The notes under the pieces are model-generated. The model did not search any database. It worked only from the letters and a program-made list of their open reading frames with translations, and was not told the DNA's origin. Shown one piece after another: positions 29,139 to 39,141 of a stretch of 64,000 nucleotides of DNA; the first letter of the stretch is position 1; each line of letters opens with the position of its first letter. The position numbers and the translations under genes are program-made. The DNA is from Acinetobacter pragensis (GTDB taxonomy: Bacteria; Pseudomonadota; Gammaproteobacteria; Pseudomonadales; Moraxellaceae), in assembly GCF_001605895.1 (NCBI RefSeq), contig NZ_LUAW01000067.1, forward strand, positions 1 through 64,000, in the 5' to 3' direction.

Positions 29139-29645
29139 TTGATTCTCCAAAAACTGACCTAAAAAAGTGGATCAGTAAAAAATTCAGATACTGCAAGACT
29201 CTAATAATATGACTGTCACAGCAAAATCTATGCGTAAATTTTTACGCAGTTCTGATCATAAAGTAAAGTGAATAAGAGTTTAATCAGCGAAATAAAAACC
29301 AGAATGTCCAGCAGGGACAAAAAATGTCACTAAACTCGCGATTTACCGATTTTTTGTCTGACAATTTATAGATCAGCTGACTTTTCGATGGAGATCTTCA
29401 GCCTTCATTGCCACTGGGAAATTTTGATTCAGAACTGGATTTAGACTAAAGTCGAGCAGATTTTCAAACCATGATTTGTTAAATTATGATCAGCATATTC
29501 TATAGCTGATATTTATTTAGAAAATGACAATAATAAAATCAATAGCTTAGCTTTTTTGTGGTCTGTTCAGGCTTTAAATTGGCTGTTCATTGTTCGATTT
29601 TAGCGTTAAAATTCACACATTCCTTCCTTATTTTATATTTCTCCT
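29139..29645. other. intergenic region between rubA and apt
   Basis: About 500 bp of AT-rich divergent promoter DNA. No gene, riboswitch or strong hairpin recognised. Confidence 0.6.
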
Positions 29646-30188
29646 ATGAGCAATTTGTCTACTGTATTGTGGTCGCACATTCGTACTGTCCAAGATTTTC
29701 CAAAACCTGGTATTTGTTTCTTTGACCTTACGCCGTTATTCATGAATAACATTGGGCCGTTGACAGATGCTTTAATTGACAGCATTCCTGCTGAACAGCT
29801 GGCAGACGTTGACAGTTTTGTTGCTGTCGAGGCGCGCGGTTTTGTATTGGCGAGCTTGTTGGCTCAGCGCACCGGCAAGGGCCTGATTTTGGTCCGTAAA
29901 GCAGGCAAATTGCCGCCGCCGGTAGTGGGTGTCGGCTACAGTCTGGAATACGGCTTAGACCGTTTGGAAATGTCTGCTGAGATTCAAGGTCAAAAAGTCA
30001 TTATCGTGGATGATGTTTTAGCGACCGGCGGCACTTTGCGTGCAGTGAAACAGCTGGTTGAGAAGTGCAATCATCAAGTGCTTGGCGCAAGTATTTTCTT
30101 GGATTTGCCAGATCTGCATAAAGATTTAGGGCTGAACATTTGGTCGGTTTTAGATGATAAATCTAAACCGCAATCAAACGCCGCTTAA
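29646..30188 (+). CDS. apt: adenine phosphoribosyltransferase
   Basis: Salvages adenine to AMP with PRPP. 180 residues. The PRPP-binding loop IIVDDVLATGGTL is intact and the family motif VAVEARGFVLAS precedes it. The N-terminal IRTVQDFPKPGICFFDLTPL is the standard Apt start. Single gene with its own terminator at 30210-30238. Confidence 0.96.
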   Translation: MSNLSTVLWSHIRTVQDFPKPGICFFDLTPLFMNNIGPLTDALIDSIPAEQLADVDSFVAVEARGFVLASLLAQRTGKGLILVRKAGKLPPPVVGVGYSLEYGLDRLEMSAEIQGQKVIIVDDVLATGGTLRAVKQLVEKCNHQVLGASIFLDLPDLHKDLGLNIWSVLDDKSKPQSNAA

Positions 30189-30209
30189 GTCTGGCCTGAA
30201 TTGAACGCT

Positions 30210-30238
30210 AAGCCCTGTATTTTTGCAGGGCTTTTTTA
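30210..30238. terminator. terminator between apt and the YqiA-like gene
   Basis: AAGCCCTG/CAGGGCTT stem with T-run (30232-30237); it overlaps the end of the convergent gene. Confidence 0.8.
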
Positions 30239-30742
30239 TTTAATTAAAATGGTCTGTTCAATTTGCTGAATTAAGAGGTTTAAATTTTCAGGATTTTTTA
30301 AGCGGTGATGGCCGCCTTCAACCGCCTGAATGTGCATATAGTCTTCAAGCTGTTCCTGCACATTATGCATATCCAGCATTTCATCGCCTAACTCGAGATA
30401 AGCCAATTGCGGAATATCATGATCTAAATCATTATTGCAAATGGCGGGATAATCTTCTCTGAAGTTTGGGTACAGGCTTGGATTGGCAACGACGCAGGGA
30501 ATGTGATGCGCGGCAGACATTTTAAGCGCCCAATAACCGCCTAAACTGTGGCCCACAATGATTTCGGGCTTAATTTTCTCAATAATTTCATGATAAAAGT
30601 CAGCAACTGTCTGAAAATTCAGGTTGCGGTAATCGATATCAATGCAAAATTTCTGCTTTGCATCAATCGCATGGAATTTTGTAGATTCGCGTGATGAATC
30701 TAAGCCATGCAGAAACAGTATTTTTGAGACACATGCACTCAT
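30236..30742 (-). CDS. YqiA/YcfP-like esterase (alpha/beta-hydrolase)
   Basis: 168 residues, cytoplasmic. LFLHGLDSSRESTK at the start, the nucleophile motif VGHSLGGYWA and VEGGHHRLKNPE with the catalytic His near the end are typical of the UPF0227/YqiA group of small serine esterases. Physiological substrate unknown. Single gene, convergent with apt. Confidence 0.85.
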   Translation of the reverse strand: MSACVSKILFLHGLDSSRESTKFHAIDAKQKFCIDIDYRNLNFQTVADFYHEIIEKIKPEIIVGHSLGGYWALKMSAAHHIPCVVANPSLYPNFREDYPAICNNDLDHDIPQLAYLELGDEMLDMHNVQEQLEDYMHIQAVEGGHHRLKNPENLNLLIQQIEQTILIK

Positions 30743-31196
30743 TTTTTTTGTTCACACTGACTTTATCTATGAAAAATGAAGGATGAAAATAAGTTACTTT
30801 TCACCAAATTTATTCCAATATTGTAGTGCGGTTAGGCAAATAAAGAATTTAGCTATTGGTCTAATCTACTAAGGGCGAAGAGCGTATTTGAAAAGCCTTG
30901 TCATTCAATAAGTTCATGAATCAAAAAAAATAGATTGAATTTTTATAGGGTGAGAGCTGCACATCGGCTTGTGTGTATTTCGCAGTGAAAGCGCAGCCTT
31001 CGGTTTTGCGAAGTGCCTGATTAAAATAGCCAGTTGAAATTTGAGTTCTTTTATTTGGGTTTTTTAGTTTTGGCAGAAACTTTAAGCAATTTTCTTTCCA
31101 AATGCGCCATTGAAATGTTCACAGTCCCTACGAATTTTTCTGTATTTCTGCTATGCTATGCGACTTCCAATTTTACTTATTCTATTCGAGGCAGAG
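30743..31196. other. intergenic region before lysS
   Basis: About 450 bp, divergent promoter DNA. I see no gene and no T-box or other riboswitch. Confidence 0.6.
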
Positions 31197-32726
31197 ATGA
31201 CGCAAACTAACGCTCAATCGACTTCTGAACAACACATTTCCGAAAACGATTTAATTGCACAGCGTCATGCCAAGTTAAAGCAAATTCAGGAACATGCGAA
31301 GGAAGCTGGTATCAGCCCTTGGCCAAATACATTTAAGCGCGAGCACTATGCGCAAGATTTGCAAGATCAATTTGCTGACAAATCGAAAGAAGAAATTGAA
31401 GCTGGCGAAAAAGTTTATGTGAAAATCGCTGGCCGCGTGATGCTGAACCGCGGCTCATTTATTGTAATTCAAGACATGACTGGCCGTATTCAGCTTTATG
31501 TGGCGCGTAAAGAACTGGCGCCTGAAACACTAGAGACCATCAAATCTTTAGATCTTGGCGATATTATTGCGGTTGAGGGCTATATTGGCCGTTCAGGCAA
31601 AGGCGACTTATATGTTCACATTGAGCATTTTGAACTGCTGACTAAATCACTTCGTCCGCTTCCAGATAAATTTCATGGCTTAAATGACACCGAGGTTAAA
31701 TACCGTAAACGTTATTTAGACTTAATTGTGAATGAAGAAACACGTAAAACTTTTGAAATCCGTGCAAAAGTGGTGTCAGGCATCCGTTCATATTTAAGCA
31801 ATGAGCGTTTCATGGAAGTCGAAACGCCGATGATGCATGTAATTCCGGGCGGCGCATCTGCGCGTCCTTTCGAAACGCATCATAATGCTTTGGATATGCC
31901 GCTGTTTTTGCGTATTGCGCCTGAACTTTATTTAAAGCGTTTGGTTGTCGGCGGTTTTGAGCGTGTATTCGAAATTAACCGCAACTTTCGTAACGAAGGT
32001 GTTTCGACCCGCCATAATCCTGAATTCACAATGATTGAATTCTATCAAGCCTATGCAGACTACAAAGACTTGATGGCTTTGACTGAAAATATGCTGGAAA
32101 AGTTGGCGATTGATATTTTAGGCTCAACTGATGTGCCTTATGGCGAAGAAGTTTACAGCTTCAAAGGTCCATACAAAAAAATCTCAATGTTTGATGCGAT
32201 TCTTGAGCACAACCCAAGTTTTACTCCAGAAAATGTTTCTGACCGTGAATTCTTGGCAAAATTTGTTAAAGAAGAGCTGAAAGAGCAAGTGAAACCTGGT
32301 TTTGGCCTAGGTAAGCTTCAAACAATTGTATTTGAAGAAACTGTGGAAACTCAGCTGCGTCAGCCAACATTCATCACTGAATATCCGGCGGAAACTTCTC
32401 CATTGGCGCGCCGCAATGACGACAATCCACATATCACAGACCGTTTTGAATTCTTTATTGGCGGCCGTGAGCTGGCAAATGGTTTCTCAGAATTAAATGA
32501 TCCGATTGATCAGGCAGAGCGTTTCCAAGCGCAGGTTGAAGAAAAGGATGCCGGCGATGATGAAGCCATGCATTACGATGCTGACTTTATTGAAGCATTG
32601 GAATACGGTTTGCCTCCAACAGCCGGCGAAGGCATTGGTATTGACCGTTTGGTGATGCTGTTTGTAAATGCGCCAAGCATCCGCGATGTAATCTTGTTCC
32701 CGCATATGCGTCATAAAAATGCTTAA
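31197..32726 (+). CDS. lysS: lysyl-tRNA synthetase, class II
   Basis: Charges tRNA-Lys. 509 residues from ATG 31197, which follows GAGGCAGAG; a longer frame from 31110 has no ribosome site. An OB-fold anticodon-binding domain ([18 protein letters not shown]) precedes the class II core with motif 1 ([21 protein letters not shown]), motif 2 ([24 protein letters not shown]) and motif 3 ([13 protein letters not shown]). Length matches E. coli LysS (505). Single gene with a strong terminator. Confidence 0.97.
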   Translation: MTQTNAQSTSEQHISENDLIAQRHAKLKQIQEHAKEAGISPWPNTFKREHYAQDLQDQFADKSKEEIEAGEKVYVKIAGRVMLNRGSFIVIQDMTGRIQLYVARKELAPETLETIKSLDLGDIIAVEGYIGRSGKGDLYVHIEHFELLTKSLRPLPDKFHGLNDTEVKYRKRYLDLIVNEETRKTFEIRAKVVSGIRSYLSNERFMEVETPMMHVIPGGASARPFETHHNALDMPLFLRIAPELYLKRLVVGGFERVFEINRNFRNEGVSTRHNPEFTMIEFYQAYADYKDLMALTENMLEKLAIDILGSTDVPYGEEVYSFKGPYKKISMFDAILEHNPSFTPENVSDREFLAKFVKEELKEQVKPGFGLGKLQTIVFEETVETQLRQPTFITEYPAETSPLARRNDDNPHITDRFEFFIGGRELANGFSELNDPIDQAERFQAQVEEKDAGDDEAMHYDADFIEALEYGLPPTAGEGIGIDRLVMLFVNAPSIRDVILFPHMRHKNA

Positions 32727-32747
32727 TACGCTGACCTTGTTAAGTTA

Positions 32748-32780
32748 GAAAAAAGCCACTGCATGCAGTGGCTTTTTTTG
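32748..32780 (+). terminator. lysS terminator
   Basis: Palindromic stem AAAAAGCCACTGC/GCAGTGGCTTTTT with T-run. Confidence 0.88.
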
Positions 32781-33286
32781 TTTGAAAAGCAGCGTATTTT
32801 ATTCCTTAATATTCTTTGATTTTATTTTTTGATCGAATATTGCTCTAGTTTGGGGCTGGCTTTTTTCCATATTTTTTGATTGAGTGTTTTATACATTTCT
32901 CAATTAACCAGAGTATTTGTCTAAAGTACTTTGTTCTATGGGGATTCATAGAATGCAATCCAATCATTCCGTCAGTGTCTTTTTGAGGGAGTGCTTCATT
33001 ATAAATTGATGTGAAATCATTTTACGTTTTTCTTGCCCGAGTTTTTCAAATACAGATGCTTGGCTTTTTTGCGCGTCAAAATTTGATATGCAGGGTGTAG
33101 GTAAAAATATTATTGATTTATACACCGTATTTTCTATTTAGATTTATGTTTTATGGCAAGTTGAATACCGCTAAACAATAGAATACATACCGCGGCGAAT
33201 AAAAGAACAATAACACAATTCGATCATTGAAAAATTGTTGTAAAAAAACTAAGGTGTGGCAGTGAATTAAACTTGAGAAAAAAAGC
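32781..33286. other. intergenic region before wzi
   Basis: About 500 bp, very AT-rich, with a weak ATTGAG/CTCAAT dyad near 32880. Nothing else recognised; presumably the wzi promoter region. Confidence 0.55.
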
Positions 33287-34747
33287 ATGTATTTAAGAAA
33301 ATCGCTTTATGCTGCGGTATTGCTTGGGATGTCTTTACCAGCCTTTGCGCAGGGGATTGTGCTGAATGATGAAGCGTTGCGTGCAGATTTGAATTGGCTG
33401 AATCAGCAGGGTGTCATTCAAATCAGCACTTCAACCTGGCCTATGAGCGGTGATGAAATTGTACGTGCTCTATCTCAAGCGCAGGTGAAGACCGCGGCGC
33501 AGCAAAATGTGATTCAGGCTGTACAAAATAAACTGAATGCAGATAATGCCATGCTGAAAGCTGAATTGTTTGCAGAGTCTGATCAAAAAAATATACCGCA
33601 AAATTTTGGCGACCATCAGAAAGCTCAGTACCAAGGCGCATTAGAGTTTAATGCAGGCGGTGAAAACTGGGATGTAAAATTACGCGCCAATGCTGAAAAA
33701 GATCCGCAAATTGATAATGATCAAGATGTCAACTTAGAAGGTTCTTATCTTGCCGGCAAGCTGTGGAACCAATGGGTCATTGCTGGACAAATTCCAGCGT
33801 ATTGGGGGCCGGGGCACGATGGCAGCTTAATCCGTGGAGATGCAAGCCGTCCAGTATATGGGGTGACAGTACAGCGTGCAGATCAAAGCGCATTTGAAAG
33901 CAAGTGGCTGTCGTGGATTGGGCCTTGGCAATATCAGGCTTTTGGCGGTCAATTGGATGATTATAAAGCTGTACCCGATGCAAAATTAGTGGGTTTACGC
34001 TTAACGGCTCAACCATTACCTTATTTAGAACTAGGCGCTTCGCGTGCAATTCAATGGGGCGGTGAAGGGCGCCCAGAAAGCTTAAGTTCATTATGGGATG
34101 CCTTTGTAGGCAATAAAGATAATGGCGGTACAGGTGAAGCAGATCCGTCAAACCAAATTGCAGGCTTTGATGGTCGATTAAATTTGCAGCCTTTGCTGCA
34201 AGTGCCTGTGAGCTTATATGGACAGTATGTTGGCGAAGATGAGGCAGGCGGTTTGCCATCTAAGAAAATGTATTTGGCTGGCGCAGATTATTCTTCTGCA
34301 TTGAACAGCATGCCGTATCAGCTGTATGCAGAGTGGGCGGATACCCGCACCAATGGGGAGGCGCGCGGTATTTCGTATAACCACAGCGTTTATACAGATG
34401 GTTATTATCAGCATGGTTATCCATTAGGCCACGCAATGGGCGGTGATGGGCAAATGGTTTCAGTGGGCGGCAATATCCGTATTGACCTAATGAACCGCAT
34501 CAATGGCCGGGTATTGTTCGCTAAAATGTCAGGAGTGGACAATCGGCCTGATGTGCGGAAAATTAATGCTGCCTTCCCGCAAGCAGATGAGATTAAAGCT
34601 TTGGATTTAACTTGGACACATTATTTGCGTCCGGACCTGCCATTGAAACTGAATGGCTGGGTGAGTGATTCGGATCAGCAAGGCAATGATGCGGGCGCTT
34701 CAATCGGCATTGAACTGCCTTTAGATAAGCGTCTGTTCAGCTATTAA
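33287..34747 (+). CDS. Wzi-family capsule assembly outer-membrane protein
   Basis: 486 residues with a clear signal peptide (cleavage after AFA, about residue 21). The mature protein has the Caps_assemb_Wzi pattern: an N-terminal helical part (NWLNQQGVIQIST), then alternating strands of an outer-membrane beta barrel with the IPAYWGPGHDGSLIRGD and RPVYGVTVQRA motifs, ending near YWLS-type strands and FSY. Wzi-like proteins help retain capsule at the cell surface. No capsule biosynthesis genes are adjacent, as is usual for wzi homologues outside the K locus. Confidence 0.87.
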   Translation: MYLRKSLYAAVLLGMSLPAFAQGIVLNDEALRADLNWLNQQGVIQISTSTWPMSGDEIVRALSQAQVKTAAQQNVIQAVQNKLNADNAMLKAELFAESDQKNIPQNFGDHQKAQYQGALEFNAGGENWDVKLRANAEKDPQIDNDQDVNLEGSYLAGKLWNQWVIAGQIPAYWGPGHDGSLIRGDASRPVYGVTVQRADQSAFESKWLSWIGPWQYQAFGGQLDDYKAVPDAKLVGLRLTAQPLPYLELGASRAIQWGGEGRPESLSSLWDAFVGNKDNGGTGEADPSNQIAGFDGRLNLQPLLQVPVSLYGQYVGEDEAGGLPSKKMYLAGADYSSALNSMPYQLYAEWADTRTNGEARGISYNHSVYTDGYYQHGYPLGHAMGGDGQMVSVGGNIRIDLMNRINGRVLFAKMSGVDNRPDVRKINAAFPQADEIKALDLTWTHYLRPDLPLKLNGWVSDSDQQGNDAGASIGIELPLDKRLFSY

Positions 34748-34768
34748 TTAGAATTGATTTAGAACCAT

Positions 34769-34798
34769 AAAAAAAACTCAGCTAGCTGAGTTTTTTTA
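34769..34798 (+). terminator. wzi terminator
   Basis: AAAAAAACTCAGCT/AGCTGAGTTTTTTT perfect palindrome. Confidence 0.88.
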
Positions 34799-35112
34799 TA
34801 GCTGAATAATGCCATTTATATTTGATTTGGCGCGCGTGCATTTATTAGGACTTTGGGTCAGAATTTTAGGCAAAAAAAATACGCAATGATTGGGGTTTTC
34901 ATTGCGTATAACAACGAATCTGCTTTCACAGGTTCGGTAAAGGAGAAATGTATGACTTCAGGTTTCCCTAAAAACATAGGACAAGTGTAAGATGAACGGT
35001 AAGTCATTTCATCAGCATTCAGGTTACTGCATGTTAACTAAAGTTAATAAATAGTACTTTGTGTGACTTATTTATCTAAAGTTTCTTCACAATTGTCAGT
35101 ATTGCGCCGATA
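34799..35112. other. intergenic region wzi-trpS
   Basis: No protein gene of useful length. On the plus strand a 12-codon frame at 34953 has an AAAGGAG site; this is more likely the complement of the small RNA's pyrimidine-rich stretch than a gene. Confidence 0.5.
34872..34966 (-). ncRNA. candidate small RNA with its own promoter and terminator
   Basis: A strong minus-strand-only terminator stands alone here: ATACGCAATGA/TCATTGCGTAT (34879-34889/34899-34909) followed on the minus strand by eight T. No minus-strand gene lies between it and the bidirectional trpS terminator at 35113. A promoter fits upstream: -35 TTACCG (35002-34997) and -10 TATGTT (34978-34973), 18 bp apart, giving an RNA of about 95 bases. 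It contains CATTTCTCCTTTACC, complementary to ribosome-binding sites, as in many Hfq-dependent small RNAs. Regulatory function is inference. Confidence 0.45.
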
Positions 35113-35144
35113 AAAAAGCCTTTCATAGAAGAAAGGCTTTTTGT
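35113..35144. terminator. trpS terminator
   Basis: AAAAAGCCTTTC/GAAAGGCTTTTT (35113-35124/35131-35142). Confidence 0.85.
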
Positions 35145-35181
35145 ATTCACAATACGTGAATGCGCAGGTGCATGAAACTAG

Positions 35182-36195
35182 TTAAAAATGGAATACACCC
35201 AAGCCTGACTTCACTTCATCTAAGGTTTGCTGCGTGATATCGCGGCATTTGTCTGTACCGGCTTTTAAAATATCCATGATGTAGTCTGGATCTTTGGCAA
35301 GTTCGATACGGCGTTCACGGATTGGTATAATCAGTTCTTTTAATACACCCTCAAGGCGTTTTTTGACCGTGCCATCGCCTAAACCGCCGCGGCGATAATG
35401 CGCTTTGAGTTCTTCAACTTCTTCTTTATTTGGGTCGAAGGCATCTAAGTAAGTAAAGACAATATTACCTTCAACTTGGCCCGGATCTTCAATGCGCAGG
35501 TGGTTAGGGTCAGTATACATCGCGTTGACAGCTTTTTTGATGTCTTTGTCCGATGCATCCAGCACAATAGTATTGCCCAGAGACTTAGACATTTTCGCCT
35601 TGCCGTCAAAGCCTGGCAAGCGGCTGACATTTGAAAGCAGCGCCTTGCATTCAGGAAGCAGGTCGTGGCCAATTTGGCGGTTTAGGCGGCGGACAATTTC
35701 ATTGGTCTGCTCGATCATTGGAATCTGATCTTCACCGACAGGAACCACAGTCGCTTTAAATGCTGTGATATCTGCTGCTTGCGCCACTGGGTAGCAAAGA
35801 AAGCCGGCTGGAATATCACGTTCGAAACCGCGCATCTGAATTTCAGATTTAATGGTTGGGTTGCGTTCTAAGCGAGATACAGTCACAAAGTTCAAATACA
35901 GCATGGTCAGCTCATTTAATGCTGGCAAACAAGACTGTACGCAAATAGTTGTTTTAGTCGGATCAATGCCAACGGCCAAATAGTCTGTTGCCACTTCAAT
36001 GATATTGCGGCGGACTTTTTCGAAGTTGTCTGCGTTATCGGTCAGTGCTTGAGCATCTGCCAATAAAAGATGCTGATGATGAGAATCCTGTAAACCTACG
36101 CGTGAGCGTAAAGAACCGACAAAGTGACCAAGATGAAGTTGTCCAGTTGGACGGTCGCCAGTTAAAATCACTGGACGTTGATCTAGATTGCTCAT
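35182..36195 (-). CDS. trpS: tryptophanyl-tRNA synthetase
   Basis: Charges tRNA-Trp. 337 residues. Class I signatures: HIGH-like GDRPTGQLHLGHFVG near the N-terminus and KMSKSLGNT around residue 197. ADAQALTDNADN and the VGEDQIPMIE motif are standard. Length matches bacterial TrpRS. Single gene, divergent from the DUF808 gene; no attenuator or T-box recognised upstream. Confidence 0.96.
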   Translation of the reverse strand: MSNLDQRPVILTGDRPTGQLHLGHFVGSLRSRVGLQDSHHQHLLLADAQALTDNADNFEKVRRNIIEVATDYLAVGIDPTKTTICVQSCLPALNELTMLYLNFVTVSRLERNPTIKSEIQMRGFERDIPAGFLCYPVAQAADITAFKATVVPVGEDQIPMIEQTNEIVRRLNRQIGHDLLPECKALLSNVSRLPGFDGKAKMSKSLGNTIVLDASDKDIKKAVNAMYTDPNHLRIEDPGQVEGNIVFTYLDAFDPNKEEVEELKAHYRRGGLGDGTVKKRLEGVLKELIIPIRERRIELAKDPDYIMDILKAGTDKCRDITQQTLDEVKSGLGVFHF

Positions 36196-36385
36196 TATTT
36201 ATTCCATAATAGCAGCCAGCGCTGCTTACGTTTTTCAAAGAATGGCAATATTGTACGGCATAATTTTTTTTAATGTCAGTGACAATAAAACCCAGATTAA
36301 AAATATCCCTGATTTAATCAAGTAAATACAATATAAATGCGTAAAACACATTAGAATTACAGAAAAATGAATGGGAAAAATAACA

Positions 36386-37330
36386 ATGGCCAGCAGCCTT
36401 TTATTGCTTTTAGATGATATAGCCACGGTTCTGGATGATGTTGCCGTCATGAGTAAAATGGCTGCAAAAAAAACTGCGGGCGTTTTAGGGGATGATTTGG
36501 CTTTAAACGCGCAGCAGGTCAGCGGTGTGCGTTCTGACCGGGAGCTTCCAGTCGTTTGGGCGGTAGCGAAAGGCTCATTTATCAATAAACTGATTTTAGT
36601 GCCCGCTGCTTTGCTGATCAGCGTGGTTGCGCCGTGGCTGATTACGCCATTGCTGATGATTGGCGGTTTATTCCTGTGCTATGAAGGTGTAGAAAAGGTT
36701 TTGCATAGCCTGCATCATAAAAAAGCCAAGTCTGAAGCGCTTGCTAGTCAGGAAATGCAGAAAATTGAAACCGATTTGATTGCATTTGAAAAAGAGAAAG
36801 TGAAAGGCGCTATACGGACAGACTTTATTTTATCTGCTGAAATTGTGGTGATTTCATTGGGTACTGTGGCTACGGCGGCATTTACGAGCAAAGTGATGGT
36901 GTTGTCGGTGATTGCCATTGTGATGACTGTAGGGGTTTATGGCTTTGTAGCAATGATTGTGAAAATTGATGATCTGGGGCTGTATTTAACACAGCAAGCT
37001 GCTGAATTTAAAAAGACGGTTGGCCGCGGCTTGCTCGCATTTGCCCCGAAGCTGATGAAACTGCTGACCATTGTCGGCACCATTGCCATGTTCTTGGTCG
37101 GCGGCGGCATCATCACGCATGGGGTCCCGCTGCTGCATCATTTAATTGAAGGTTCTGTCGATTATGCAGAGCATATCCCTACGGTTGGAAGCATCGTCGG
37201 CGCGCTAACGCCAACTTTGATTAATTTAGTGACAGGCTTTGCTGCCGGTTTGATTGTTTTATTGGTTGTCACGTTAATTAGAAAAATTTGGCCAAAATCA
37301 AATAAGGCATCCTCTAAAGAAACACATTGA
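36386..37330 (+). CDS. DUF808 family membrane protein (YedI-like)
   Basis: 314 residues from [11 protein letters not shown] at 36386; a start five codons earlier is possible. The N-terminal [37 protein letters not shown] pattern is the DUF808 hallmark. About eight hydrophobic segments indicate an integral inner-membrane protein. Function of the family is unknown. The ypfJ-like gene begins 30 bp downstream on the same strand, so they may be co-transcribed. Confidence 0.88.
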   Translation: MASSLLLLLDDIATVLDDVAVMSKMAAKKTAGVLGDDLALNAQQVSGVRSDRELPVVWAVAKGSFINKLILVPAALLISVVAPWLITPLLMIGGLFLCYEGVEKVLHSLHHKKAKSEALASQEMQKIETDLIAFEKEKVKGAIRTDFILSAEIVVISLGTVATAAFTSKVMVLSVIAIVMTVGVYGFVAMIVKIDDLGLYLTQQAAEFKKTVGRGLLAFAPKLMKLLTIVGTIAMFLVGGGIITHGVPLLHHLIEGSVDYAEHIPTVGSIVGALTPTLINLVTGFAAGLIVLLVVTLIRKIWPKSNKASSKETH

Positions 37331-37360
37331 TATCAAAATTTTAAAATAAGGAAGATCACT

Positions 37361-38266
37361 ATGCGCTGGAAAGGTCGAAGAGTGAGCAGTAATGTTGAAG
37401 ACCGCCGCGGCGGTGGCGGTGCTAAAGCGGGCGGGATCAGCATCTTGGGTCTGGTTGTTGCCTTTGTTGCGTGGAAGTTTTTTGGCGTAGATCCGCAGCA
37501 GGCCTATCAGGCCACGAAACAGGTTACCCAGCAGGCGTCTCCTGCGGAAGTCAAAGGGCTGGATAACCCGACACCCGAACAGCAGGAAGCTATGGATTTT
37601 GTGGGTACGGTATTGGCGGATACTGAAGATACATGGTCTGAAATTTTTAAAACCCAGCTGAATGCGCAATATAAGCCGCCTAAACTGGTGATGTTCAACG
37701 GCGCAGTCAATTCGGGCTGCGGCACTGCGCAATCAGCCATGGGGCCGTTTTACTGCCCAACCGATCAAAAAGTGTATATTGATACGGCCTTCTTTAAAGC
37801 GATGCGCACTCAGATGGGCATTGGCGGCGAACAGAATCAAACTGAGCTGCAGCGTCAGGATCAGGCGGGAGATTTTGCGCAGGCCTATGTTGTGGCTCAT
37901 GAAGTGGGTCACCATGTACAGAATCTGCTGGGTATTTCATCACAAGTACAGCAAGCGCAGGCGCAATCTACCAAAGTGCAGGCCAATCAGCTGTCGGTTC
38001 GTTTGGAATTGCAGGCAGACTGTTTTGCCGGGATCTGGGCCAATAAAAATCAGGAACGGACCCAGTTCTTAGAGCAAGGCGACGTGGAAGAAGCCATTGA
38101 TGCTGCGCATAAAATTGGCGATGACTATTTGCAAAAAAGCGCAACGGGGCAGGTTGTGCCGGACAGTTTCACCCACGGCAGCAGCGCACAGCGTATGCAA
38201 TGGTTTGAGACAGGGCTTAAATCTGGAAAAATTGACAGCTGCGATACATTCAATAATCCAAGCTGA
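37361..38266 (+). CDS. ypfJ: YpfJ-family neutral zinc metallopeptidase
   Basis: 301 residues. A basic N-terminus with a Gly-rich patch (RRGGGGAKAGG), one membrane helix (about 25-41), then a periplasmic domain with the zinc site HEVGHH at residues 180-185, FYCPTDQKVYID before it and QADCFAGIWA after it (third ligand region). This is the Zn_peptidase PF04228 type; the substrate is unknown. Good ribosome site AAGGAAG. Follows the DUF808 gene at 30 bp and ends with a terminator. Confidence 0.92.
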   Translation: MRWKGRRVSSNVEDRRGGGGAKAGGISILGLVVAFVAWKFFGVDPQQAYQATKQVTQQASPAEVKGLDNPTPEQQEAMDFVGTVLADTEDTWSEIFKTQLNAQYKPPKLVMFNGAVNSGCGTAQSAMGPFYCPTDQKVYIDTAFFKAMRTQMGIGGEQNQTELQRQDQAGDFAQAYVVAHEVGHHVQNLLGISSQVQQAQAQSTKVQANQLSVRLELQADCFAGIWANKNQERTQFLEQGDVEEAIDAAHKIGDDYLQKSATGQVVPDSFTHGSSAQRMQWFETGLKSGKIDSCDTFNNPS

Positions 38267-38287
38267 TTTTGGAGCAGCGCGGGCATT

Positions 38288-38320
38288 AAAAAAAGAGGAT
38301 GGTTTATCCTCTTTTTTATT
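38288..38320. terminator. ypfJ terminator
   Basis: AAAAAAAGAGGAT/ATCCTCTTTTTT with five-base loop. Confidence 0.85.
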
Positions 38321-38354
38321 TTAAAATTGCATGAATTTAGGCTTGCACAGATTT

Positions 38355-38909
38355 TTATTTATTTATAAATTTCTTGAAGTTGCGCAGTATGCGGATGCTG
38401 ACATACAGCGCAGCCAATGCAAATAGCCCGACGCCAAAAACCACGTATTTCAAGTTGGAAATATCAGCCTCATAGAACTGCTGAATTTGTTCAGATGAAT
38501 AATGCAGGGTTTGGCGCTGCTGGGTCCGGCTGTCGGTATAATCTACATGCTGTATATAATGAAAATTTCCGGCGTGAACTAAATCAATAGACTGAATCTG
38601 CCGTGTCTGCTGCTGATTGTATTGATCTAGGCAAATTTCAGGGTAATGGGCGCAGCTGGATTTAGCAATATAACCTTTTTGCGCCAAAGCAATATATACC
38701 GCTTCATCCGGTTTTTGATTATTGGAGAGCAGCACCAGCTGTTCTTGAGCGCTGGATTGCAAATGCACTTTTTCTGCTTGCGCAAAGGTTTGCTTCGCCT
38801 GCAAAATTTCATTGCTTTTGCTTAAGCAGGTCAGGATTAAAGCAATGGTGATTATAAAAATAACAGCAGCAAAGCAAATGCGGAAAATAAGCTTAATGGT
38901 ATGATGCAT
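38355..38909 (-). CDS. uncharacterised two-helix membrane protein
   Basis: 184 residues from ATG 38909 (MHHTIKLIFRI); a start 17 codons earlier is possible and neither has a strong ribosome site. One membrane helix near the N-terminus (about 8-30) and one near the C-terminus (LKYVVFGVGLFALAALYVSI) enclose a ~110-residue, Gln-rich extracytoplasmic domain with two Cys (SSCAHYPEICLDQ) that could form a disulfide. No family recognised. It lies between convergent ypfJ and a divergent antiporter gene and seems monocistronic. Confidence 0.65.
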   Translation of the reverse strand: MHHTIKLIFRICFAAVIFIITIALILTCLSKSNEILQAKQTFAQAEKVHLQSSAQEQLVLLSNNQKPDEAVYIALAQKGYIAKSSCAHYPEICLDQYNQQQTRQIQSIDLVHAGNFHYIQHVDYTDSRTQQRQTLHYSSEQIQQFYEADISNLKYVVFGVGLFALAALYVSIRILRNFKKFINK

Positions 38910-39141
38910 AGGAAAAGCACAGACAGTCTGAAAGTGAAAGCGGATGCATAAACTCTGCATTCATGAATGCCTATGTTATCTCAGCATGCATGAATTTGTG
39001 AAATAAACTTAATTGATACAAGCCGGAGCTTGAGCTTTTAGTACAATATTTCATATATAAATGATGTTAATTAATTCATTTATGAATTGAATAATTGTGT
39101 AGCTTCCCCTCTATAGCGCGCAGCAAAGAATAGGATAGGAA

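Noticed and set aside
34953..34991. 12-codon plus-strand frame with AAAGGAG ribosome site
   Set aside because: Too short and overlaps the candidate minus-strand small RNA; the purine stretch is better explained as the complement of that RNA's C/U-rich region.
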